From: Clostridium sp. CAG:571 | Lineage (GTDB): Bacteria; Bacillota; Clostridia; TANB77; CAG-508 | Reading direction: 5' to 3' | DNA length: 10,635 nt | NCBI GenBank assembly: GCA_000434015.1 | Contig: HF999513.1 | Coordinates: 1-10,635, forward strand | Part shown: positions 1 to 7,500 of the stretch, in pieces | Layout: each line of letters starts with the position of its first letter | How positions within the stretch are numbered: position 1 is the stretch's first letter | Position numbers and translations under genes: made by a program | Notes under the pieces: generated by a model | What the model was told of the DNA's origin: nothing | The model's database searches: none | Seen by the model: only the letters and a program-made list of their open reading frames with translations

Positions 1-39
1 AAAATTTATTAAATTATTTTATTAAATTATAATGTAAAA
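1..39. other. AT-rich 3' flank of the array, no gene seen
   Basis: This stretch follows the stop codon of the last minus-strand gene. It is almost pure A/T and contains a tandem duplication of ATTAAATTAT (8-17 and 21-30, 13-bp period). I see no GC-containing hairpin followed by a T-run, so the terminator of the gene array is probably outside the window. Confidence 0.6.
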
Positions 40-246
40 TTATTTACAAGCATTATAGATAGTATCTCCTCTATGTAACCATCTTAATATTTTATCAGTA
101 GTTGAAAAATTAAAACCTCCCATTTCTTTAGGATTATATGTATTTTGATTCCATACATTTGCTATATTAATTTTATTTAATTTATATTCAAATCCACCTG
201 CATTTGATTTTAGTCCGTCCATAACTCTTACATATTTCTTTTCCAT
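40..246 (-). CDS. Small protein of unknown function (68 aa), possibly truncated at its C-terminus
   Basis: Last gene of the array, starting 14 nt after the preceding stop. AAGGAGC lies 9 nt upstream of the ATG, a strong ribosome site that supports the start. The protein has no signal peptide or membrane segment. Its central part carries GGFEYKLN, NPKEMGGFNFS and KILRWLHRGDTIY. From memory this resembles the opening half of a small-protein family common in Clostridia, in which the chain continues after 'GDTLYDV' into a longer acidic tail. Here it stops three residues after GDTIYN, as ACK-stop, and the downstream DNA is low-complexity A/T. It may therefore be a shortened copy, but a natural short form cannot be excluded. 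No function can be assigned. Confidence 0.7.
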   Translation of the reverse strand: MEKKYVRVMDGLKSNAGGFEYKLNKINIANVWNQNTYNPKEMGGFNFSTTDKILRWLHRGDTIYNACK

Positions 247-260
247 ATTTTAATTGCTCC

Positions 261-719
261 TTATCCTAAATGAAATATATCCTTTATTTTATTGATAAAT
301 CTTTTAAATACTGATTCTTTATATTCGACCATAGCAACCTCATTAGCAGTATGTTGTGTTTTTTCTACAGATTCTTGCTTACGATTTTTAAATAAATTAT
401 CAGGATTGTATTTTTCGTGTAAAATTTCTTGGTATTGTTGCTCGTTTTGACTTAACCTTTTTAAATATAGTTCTTTTTGTTGTTCTGTAACACACCAATA
501 ATTATAGCATATCATTCCTATTATACCTCTTGTTTCATCAAGGATATGTAGTTCTTTTAAAGGTTTGTTATAATCGAAATTGCATATATATTCTTTTGAA
601 GCATTTTCATTAAGAAATTGTATGAATTTTTTAGGTATTTTATCTACATCTTCTTGTCTTATTCCTTTTAAATAATAAATAACTTCTGCCATTGCATTTG
701 CATCTTTTACACTAACCAT
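261..719 (-). CDS. Helical cytoplasmic protein of unknown function (152 aa)
   Basis: Starts 9 nt after the stop of the SelO-like gene. AGGGG overlaps that TAG stop and serves as ribosome site, so translation may be coupled. Residues 8-90 look mostly helical. They carry a pattern I recall from many uncharacterised Clostridia/Bacilli proteins: DKIPKKFIQFLNENASKEY near residue 26, then LDETRGIIGMI and an aromatic NYWC near 73-76. Residues 80-101 are a charged, glutamine-rich helix, 103-132 look disordered, and the chain ends in a basic amphipathic helix, SVFKRFINKIKDIFHLG (136-152). No catalytic motif, signal peptide or transmembrane segment is visible. The C-terminal helix could bind a membrane surface or a partner protein. 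The family is recognised only as 'uncharacterised'. Confidence 0.8.
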   Translation of the reverse strand: MVSVKDANAMAEVIYYLKGIRQEDVDKIPKKFIQFLNENASKEYICNFDYNKPLKELHILDETRGIIGMICYNYWCVTEQQKELYLKRLSQNEQQYQEILHEKYNPDNLFKNRKQESVEKTQHTANEVAMVEYKESVFKRFINKIKDIFHLG

Positions 720-728
720 TTTTAACCC

Positions 729-2330
729 CTATTCTAAATTTTGTTCATCATTAGTATGTTCTATATTAACATCTCCTAATACATTATTTCTAGTTGTTCT
801 AGTAGCATTTTGCATATTAGATAACCTTGTTTTATCATCTTCTATACAATCTGAAAATCCATCTTTACCTCTTTGTACTTGTCTTGACCTTATTCTTTCA
901 GTAATCATTCCAGAAACTTTAGCATAAAATTCTTCATTTCCAATATGTGAATTATATATTGCCTCATCAATAACTAAACCTTCTTTTCGATCTTGTCCAG
1001 CCATTTTTTCTGTCCAATTTTGTCCTACACTAAATTCTCTCATTAGAACTTCTTCTACAGCCTTTTCATCAATTTGAAATAACTGTCCTATTTTTTGTAA
1101 ATCTAAATTATTAGTAAAACTTCCTACAAATGTTTCTAATATGCTATCAATTTGTTCTTGATTTTTACCTGTCATTGACATAGCATTTTGAACAACTTTA
1201 ATACATGATGCAATGTGCATAACTTGTCCTGTATATTTTCGCCTTATTTCTCCCATTAATGCATCTGCCTTGTATGGTTCTGTTTTATATTTTTCTTTCA
1301 TTTCTGCTTGTTTTTCAAATATATTAAAATACGAATCATCGCAAAACTCTCCTGTAAGTGAAAAATCTTGTCTATGTATTAAGTTTTCACATTCCCAACC
1401 ATTGCTCATAAGTGTAGCTATGTTTTTTCCAAAAACTTCTGCTAATTGCTCTGTAAAATTACCATTTTGCTTTTCTGAAAAGTCCATTATAGTTCGTAAT
1501 TGTTCTGTGTTACCATTTGCTAAACAAGTTTCTAAATCTGAAATTCTAAAAGGACTATCCATAATTCTTTCGGCTTGACCATATCTTTGACCTCTTGAAT
1601 AAGAGCTATCAACTGCTTCAATAAAATCTTGCATTGAATACCCTAATGATTCTATATTTGCTTGAACCTCTGGAGATGATAAAAATCCAATTCTTTGCAA
1701 ATATTCTCTCATACTTTCTGGTCTTTGATTTTCTCCTAGCTCTTGCGAATATCTACTACCATAAATTTCTCCCAATCTCTTTTTTCGTTCATCATCTTCA
1801 ACTGCATAATCAGATTCAAACTCATCTAAACTACCATCTACTTTTATTGGAAGTCCATATTTAATACTAAAATCCTGTGGTATTTCTCTTATATAGCTAA
1901 TAGTAGGAACTTTTATTCCCATTTCTGCTAATCTTTTATTTATATCTCCCTCAATTTCTATATCTTCCAATGGAGATGTTCCATTAATTCTAATTTCTGG
2001 TTTTTTATCATTAAAAACTACTGCACTAACTTTATATCCATCTGTTCTTGGAGCATATTCAATAGATCTTGCATTTACCAAGTCCATTGGACCTAACTCT
2101 GATGTAGATAAATGTGAATCAACACCTTTAAAATTGTGAATTGAACCATCTTTATCAATTGTAAAGATAGCTCTTCCCATAGATGCTGTTGCAAATCCTC
2201 TTTCATCTTCTGGAATACTGTCTATTTGTGATGGTTCTACTCTTTCGAATCTTACAATTCCATTTTCTTGTATTATTCTTCCACATATTATAGTTCCATT
2301 ATCAATTAGTTTTTTTGTTTCTAAATCCAT
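729..2330 (-). CDS. Divergent SelO-like (pseudokinase-fold) protein with altered catalytic motif
   Basis: Length (533 aa) is close to classical SelO, a protein adenylyltransferase with a kinase fold. Seen in order: FKG (66-69), which could carry the beta3 lysine K68. Then an alpha-C-like helix with E127 leading to AEMGIKVPT, comparable to SelO 'ALGIPT'. Then ERIMDSPFRISDLE (254-267) followed by GNTEQLRTIMDF, comparable to SelO 'RVASSHIRxGTFE ... LADY'. Last is HRQDFSLTGEFCDDS (319-333), whose spacing matches SelO 'DNMSILGLTIDYG' residue for residue. The usual Asp-Asn pair is Gln321-Asp322, while the DFG-type Asp is kept as D331. The C-terminal 190 residues are helical and not recognised. GGAG lies 5 nt before the ATG, which supports the start. 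The sequence does not show whether it adenylates, phosphorylates or only binds nucleotide. The SelO relationship is my inference from motif order; existence of the gene is near certain. Confidence 0.55.
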   Translation of the reverse strand: MDLETKKLIDNGTIICGRIIQENGIVRFERVEPSQIDSIPEDERGFATASMGRAIFTIDKDGSIHNFKGVDSHLSTSELGPMDLVNARSIEYAPRTDGYKVSAVVFNDKKPEIRINGTSPLEDIEIEGDINKRLAEMGIKVPTISYIREIPQDFSIKYGLPIKVDGSLDEFESDYAVEDDERKKRLGEIYGSRYSQELGENQRPESMREYLQRIGFLSSPEVQANIESLGYSMQDFIEAVDSSYSRGQRYGQAERIMDSPFRISDLETCLANGNTEQLRTIMDFSEKQNGNFTEQLAEVFGKNIATLMSNGWECENLIHRQDFSLTGEFCDDSYFNIFEKQAEMKEKYKTEPYKADALMGEIRRKYTGQVMHIASCIKVVQNAMSMTGKNQEQIDSILETFVGSFTNNLDLQKIGQLFQIDEKAVEEVLMREFSVGQNWTEKMAGQDRKEGLVIDEAIYNSHIGNEEFYAKVSGMITERIRSRQVQRGKDGFSDCIEDDKTRLSNMQNATRTTRNNVLGDVNIEHTNDEQNLE

Positions 2331-2367
2331 CTTATCTCCAATCTATAATTTAAAATAACCGTTATTA

Positions 2368-3174
2368 TTATGCTTTATTTTCTTTTAAATATTGTTTATA
2401 TACTGCATTTCTTAAAAGATTATATAATGTTTTACTTTCATCAAACTTTATAGAATTATCTTTTTCTTCTAAATATTCTTTATAACTTATGCAATTTAAT
2501 TCATTAACTTCTTGCAATAAATAATATTGTTCTTTCGGCATAATTAAATTAGCTGTAAAATCAATAACATTATTTTCATCATCAAGTATAAATGAATGAT
2601 AATAACTAGTATCTAGACCTTTTTTACATATTGATGTTACTGCCTTAAATATTTCATATTTTTCTATTAAATAAAATGAAATTTCGTGGCATCCATCTTG
2701 AATTTTATCTCCTAATTTGTTTATAAATTCTAAAGTTTCTCTATCATTTATAAAGCTATCTTCTGCTTTTATAAATTGTATCTTTCCAAAGTCTTTTGAA
2801 ATAATTTCATAAGTATCATCTGCATATACAATCATTTTTTCTATAATATTAGCTGATTTTAAAACATCGTATAATAAATCTGTATTTGATTTATTTCTAG
2901 TTATTCCTAATATCAAGGAATATATCAAGCCTTTTTTAAATCTTTCATAATCTGCTCCAATATAGTTTAGTCCATCTAATAATTGTTTATTATAGAATTT
3001 AAAAAGCCATACTTTTAATTTATTAAATACTTCCGGACTATCGTTAGTATTAGCAATTTTAAATAAGTCATCATCTATATTGTTATTTATATATTTAATT
3101 AATTTTTCAACTTTTTCTTGTTCTTCTTTATACCATAAAGTTTCTTTTTTATCACAATATTCTGATAACTTCAT
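2368..3174 (-). CDS. Putative papain/transglutaminase-like cysteine enzyme (268 aa)
   Basis: Third gene of the array, preceded by an 85-nt gap and started by GAGG 5 nt before the ATG. Residues 1-150 are lysine-rich and helical, with no recognised domain. Residues 158-212 hold the notable pattern. It starts with GCHEIS (C162, H163), followed by the amphipathic stretch FYLIEKYEIF. YYHSFILDD (H193) comes next, then VIDFTANLIM (D205, N209). The order is nucleophilic Cys at a helix start, His on a strand, and Asp a dozen residues later next to a conserved-looking Asn. That matches the transglutaminase/papain-like superfamily, where enzymes hydrolyse or transfer acyl groups at peptide or glutamine bonds. 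No signal peptide or membrane helix is present, so action in the cytoplasm is expected. The activity call is inference; a non-enzymatic protein remains possible. Confidence 0.5.
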   Translation of the reverse strand: MKLSEYCDKKETLWYKEEQEKVEKLIKYINNNIDDDLFKIANTNDSPEVFNKLKVWLFKFYNKQLLDGLNYIGADYERFKKGLIYSLILGITRNKSNTDLLYDVLKSANIIEKMIVYADDTYEIISKDFGKIQFIKAEDSFINDRETLEFINKLGDKIQDGCHEISFYLIEKYEIFKAVTSICKKGLDTSYYHSFILDDENNVIDFTANLIMPKEQYYLLQEVNELNCISYKEYLEEKDNSIKFDESKTLYNLLRNAVYKQYLKENKA

Positions 3175-3181
3175 TTATACC

Positions 3182-3223
3182 TCACTTATTAACGAAGACA
3201 AGAAGATTATTGATATGTTTCAT
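3182..3223 (-). other. Possible 13-codon leader peptide ending at the RBS of the 268-aa gene
   Basis: An ATG inside the hairpin loop opens a 13-codon frame (MKHINNLLVFVNK). It runs through the 3' arm of the hairpin and stops at TGA, which overlaps the TGAGG ribosome site of the next gene. A ribosome translating it would melt the stem and arrive at the downstream start. Its own upstream region has only a weak purine stretch (GAAGAG), so translation is uncertain and chance is a fair alternative. Confidence 0.2.
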
Positions 3224-3242
3224 CTTTTACTCTTCTTGTCTT
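3195..3242 (-). repeat. Perfect 12-bp inverted repeat (intergenic hairpin)
   Basis: AAGACAAGAAGA (3195-3206) and its exact reverse complement TCTTCTTGTCTT (3231-3242) flank a 24-nt loop. It is the only sizeable gap in the array, between the ProA-like gene and the putative cysteine enzyme. On the transcribed (minus) strand no T-run follows the stem, so it is not a normal intrinsic terminator. It could stabilise or process the mRNA or adjust expression of the downstream genes. On the opposite strand six T's follow 5 nt after the stem, so it might stop antisense transcription. Confidence 0.75.
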
Positions 3243-3259
3243 ATGATTTTTTAATGTGT

Positions 3260-4555
3260 TTATGAAAGCAATTTTGTATCATTTTCAATATCTTCTTTTC
3301 TCAAACCACTAAATAATCTACTAAAAAATGATTTTCTAAAGATATTCATATATTTATTAGCAAGACTTTGAGATTCAGATAATTGTCTCTTTAAATCGTT
3401 TACTTCCATTTCTTTTTGGCCTAATTGCATTTTAGCTTGTTTTTGTAATTGCTCCCTACTTGCTTTTAATTTGGAATTTTCTTTTTGCATTTCTTCTATC
3501 ATTGCTTGTTCTTCTCTGTTTTTATTTTTTTCAAGAATAGCCTTTGCTGTAGGAAATTCAAACTTATTTTTTCCTGTTCCTTCTGCTAAAGGATTAGGAT
3601 AAAACATATTCTTTCTTGCTAGAAGTAAATTAATATCTACATCAACAATATTTTCAATTAAAGGACTACTATTAACAGATACATTATCTGCTTTCACTTC
3701 CCTTAAAAATACTGATGCATTTTGGTTATCATCTGTAAATATGCTACTACTATATCCTGAAGTATTAAAATTTATTTGTGCTATTGCCTCATCAATATCT
3801 TCTACTTCAATATAATCATCAAATGGTACTTTTAAACCACTTTTTACATATATATCTATATTTTCTTCTTCTTTCACTATTTTTTTGATGAAAGATAAAT
3901 TGGTTAAGTCTTCAATATATAAGTCAAAATAATTATATCCTTTGCAAACAATTTCAACTTTTGATACTTTTCTTATTCTATCTTGGAAACTTTTATTTCC
4001 AATAGCAAATACTTTATTTATACTTGTACTATTTGATAGTAATTCTTCTATTCTGCTTGTGTATAGTATTTGTACTAAATTTTTATCTATGTTATATGCC
4101 TCTAATATTCTTTGAATTAATATTACTATTAGTTCATTTGTAGCTTTCATATAATCAGATTCGCTTGTTATAATTATGCTATTATGTGTCAATATCGCTT
4201 TTAAAACTAATTCTAATAAGCAATATGTGTTTCCATCATAAACAAGGCATATAGTTCCTAAATTATCTGTTTGCTTTCCCTCTAAATAATTATTTTTATT
4301 TTGATTCATAGATATAACTTTTCTATAAACATCTTCAATAGCATTTATTTCATTATTTAGTTTTTGAAACATATCAAAGTTTATTTTAAATCCATTATTA
4401 TTTTTTACATCTATTTTATTTGCTTTTTCAATACTTTCCTTATTCTCATCTAATAATTCAAATATATTTTGAGCTACTTTTTTTCCATCTATATTTGCAT
4501 TCATATTAGTATAAGCCATTGTTGCATTTCCTAATATTTCTCTTATATTATCCAT
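3260..4555 (-). CDS. ProA/aldehyde-dehydrogenase-fold pseudoenzyme with C-terminal coiled coil
   Basis: I place the start at the ATG 4553-4555, giving 431 aa. AGGTGA lies 8 nt upstream and the ATG is 1 nt past the previous stop. An in-frame ATG at 4579 lies inside the upstream gene and is less likely. The opening MDNIREILGNA, then LLDENKESIEKANKIDV, resembles gamma-glutamyl phosphate reductase (ProA). So do NLGTICLVYDGN (98-109), the Rossmann-like part to about 220, VEDIDEAIAQINFNTSG and IFTDDNQNASVFLREV (251-287), and VSVNSSP (292-298). Between residues 212 and 250 the roughly hundred-residue ProA segment with the catalytic Cys (normally near 'RPSVCNALE') is missing. The 'GAEIGISTQKLHARGP' ending is also absent. 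Residues 335-400 form a Lys/Glu/Gln-rich coiled coil, followed by a basic amphipathic tail (FRKSFFSRLFSGLRK). I infer a non-catalytic scaffold or nucleotide-sensing protein, not a proline-synthesis enzyme. Confidence 0.65.
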   Translation of the reverse strand: MDNIREILGNATMAYTNMNANIDGKKVAQNIFELLDENKESIEKANKIDVKNNNGFKINFDMFQKLNNEINAIEDVYRKVISMNQNKNNYLEGKQTDNLGTICLVYDGNTYCLLELVLKAILTHNSIIITSESDYMKATNELIVILIQRILEAYNIDKNLVQILYTSRIEELLSNSTSINKVFAIGNKSFQDRIRKVSKVEIVCKGYNYFDLYIEDLTNLSFIKKIVKEEENIDIYVKSGLKVPFDDYIEVEDIDEAIAQINFNTSGYSSSIFTDDNQNASVFLREVKADNVSVNSSPLIENIVDVDINLLLARKNMFYPNPLAEGTGKNKFEFPTAKAILEKNKNREEQAMIEEMQKENSKLKASREQLQKQAKMQLGQKEMEVNDLKRQLSESQSLANKYMNIFRKSFFSRLFSGLRKEDIENDTKLLS

Positions 4556-4556
4556 A

Positions 4557-7500
4557 TTATCTTTCACCTCTTTCATCATTTTCTTTTTCTATTTCTTGCA
4601 TAACAGATTGTAGCATCTGTTGTTGTTCTTCACTTAATGATGATAAATCAACTTCAGAATCTTGCACTCCTATTTGTTTTAATGCTTTTTTAACTTGGTG
4701 CATTATATGTGCTGTGGCTTTTTGTGTCTGTTCTTCAGTTAATCCTTCCTTTAATGGCGAAGATAATAATTCGCCTATTCTTACCTTATTATCTTTGTCT
4801 TTGCTATATATAAGAGCAATTCTTGCTGTAGCCATTACTCGTGTATCATTTGGATCAAGTCCATATTCTCTTGCTATGCTATTTATAATTCTTTGAGATC
4901 TTGGAAGACTTGATTCATCACTTCTTTCACTTAAATAAGCTAAATTTTCTCTGTCTGTTGCTTGTTCCATTCTCTTCATTGTTAAAAGGACTGTACTAGA
5001 CATATTTGTTCCATCATACACAGGTACATCATCTTGATGAACATATAAGTTTTCGTGTTCTGATTTTACAGTTCCTTCCCTTTCTGCAATTGTATATTGT
5101 GTGCTTGCATCTGTATATGGGTGTGGTAATCTCTCTGTTCCTTTTACTCCAACTTTATCAGTTTCTTTATGTATCGTTTTATCAGCTTGTATTGCATCTG
5201 CAATATCATTATAACCTAATCCTATTGTTACTTTTCCTAATAGTAGAGCATCATATTGTTCTTGAGTAATAGTTCCATTTTCCAATAATTCTTGATATAC
5301 TCTTGCATCTTCTTGCATTAAATCTTGAGCTGCTTTTTTATAAACTTCTAATACATCAGCAGTCAATCCTTTTCTTCCTACATCAGGATGTTGTTTTTCA
5401 TATAACTCGAAAATTCTATGTGGTATTTCAATATTATCAAAACAACCTGTATATTGGTTTCGCCAAAACCAACTTTGTGCAACTAATCTTCCTTCTGCAT
5501 CCCTCACACAGAATACTCTACCATCTGGAGATACAACACTATGTTCCATACTTGTTTGACCAGCTCCATGTATTTCTTGACAACAATCTGTAAGAGTTCC
5601 AATTGTTAATGCTAAAGGATCATCACATCTAAGCATTTCATAAGTGTATCCTTTTGTACTTCCTTGTATTCTTGGAATACTTGAAAAATCTCTTACTTCG
5701 CCCTCATTAAATAGACTTTGTATTGCTTCAAAATCTTTTTGAGAATATCCAGCTATTTTAGCTTGTTCTGCAACTCCTTCATTTCCTATTTCTATATCAG
5801 TGTATGCAATGCTCTTAATGTAGTCTTGAGCTACATCTAAAGTTAATCTTCTACCAGCATTTGTTCTCACAATATCACTAAACTGTCTTTGTATTGTAGC
5901 AATATCTTTAGTAAATTCTGGATTAGATAAAATTTCTTCAACATTTTCGTTAAAAAATCTAGCAAAGTCAGGATTATATTCCATTGCAAAAGAATCAAAC
6001 ATTTGATGTGCCTTTATTGGTGTTAAAATTCTGTCAATATTAGAATGTTCTAATATTCCTCTTATTAATTTTACAACATCTTTATTCTTCTGCTTGTCCA
6101 TACTAAATACATATTTTCCATCTGCTCTTGGAGTATATGCACTTCTAAATGATTTTACAGCATCTTCATCATATGAAATATCTCCCCATACATTTCCATC
6201 TGGGCCAAATCTTTCAAACATTTTCTCTACTTTTTCATATTCTTCCTGTGTTAATTCTTGAGGAATATCAGTAAATAATTTCATTGTCTTATTAAATCCA
6301 TCATCATCGCCTTGAAATACTCCCATAGCATATGCAGCTTTTAATATAGCAGCTTTTCCATCATCATTTAAGTTATAATTTTCAATTCTCATTAATTGCG
6401 ACCATCTTTTGCTATTGCCAAGAAAACTATCTATCTCTCCCTCTGGGAAATTTAGCATAACAACATGATGTGGTACAAATTTTCCTCCAGTTGATTTATA
6501 CCAATTTTCTAATAATTCTTCTTTACGACTTTGTACCATTTTTTCTATAGTTTCTGGATTTCTTGTTCCTAACTTCATAAGTGTACTGCTATCAAATCTT
6601 TTAAATAGTTCACTATACTCCCTTGAAAATGCTCTACTTAAATCTTTTCCCTGTAAAAATTCTCTCCATTCTGGATGTTCTTTTATCATTGCAAAATTAA
6701 TATCTATAACATCGCCACTTATATTTAGGTATCCTCTATTACTAGCTCTATTATCATAAAATGCCTTTTTTAATTCTTCTGGTGCATTTTCATCTAAAAA
6801 CATTTCTGGATGTCTTTGCTTGAAAAATTCTGGTATGGATTCATCATAGGCTGATTTTCTATTTAATATGTTTTCTTCTATATTATTTTGAATTGCATTT
6901 TCTCGTTCTTCTTGACTTTGACCATCTTTAAAAATGCTTTGGTCTATATTACTGAAGAATTTTCCATATCTTTCAGCAAAGTCCATTATTTCTTGTTCAG
7001 ATAAAATTCCCCACATTGGATTAACATATCTTTGCCCACCTCTGCCAAGCATTGGTTGTCCATACTTAATTCTTCCAAAACCTACACTAATATCTTTTGT
7101 AAGCAATAAATCTTTTATTTGTGGATTCTTCCTTACATCTTCAAAAGTAATAGTACCTTTATAAAATTTTGATCTTAATTCTTCATCAATATCTTTTGGA
7201 AGGAATAATTCGGGATGCTTTTCTTGAAAACTAGATGGTAAAAATTCAAAATATTCCATTCCTTTTTCTTTTATGCCTTTATAAATGGCTTGTTCTATTG
7301 TTTCTCTAATATTTTCAGGAGTTATCTGACCTTTAGTTGATAAACCTATTGTATCTAAACATTTTCCATATTCAGCACATATTTTCAAAAATTCCTCTTG
7401 TCCTATTTTTTCAGAAAGATATTGTGCCATATTTACATTATTAGGAATACCTCCAATCATATTCCCATCTTTATCTTTCATTGATAAACTAATTCCAGCT

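Noticed and set aside
1213..1578. Plus-strand open frames opposite the long genes (for example 1213-1578, 4519-4896, 5006-5593, 9028-9645)
   Set aside because: They lie antisense inside well-supported minus-strand genes. Their proteins are Leu/Ser/Ile/His-rich mirror compositions without recognisable domains.
2345..2360. Small inverted repeat AATAAC-N-GTTATT between the 268-aa and 533-aa genes
   Set aside because: Very short and A/T-rich, with no T-run of note; such repeats are expected by chance at this base composition.
3195..3242. Hairpin as an intrinsic terminator of the array
   Set aside because: No T-run follows the stem on the transcribed strand, and same-strand genes with ordinary RBSs continue right after it.
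3260..4555. Functional proA for proline synthesis
   Set aside because: The catalytic-cysteine segment and the conserved C-terminal end are missing, and no proB or other proline gene is adjacent.
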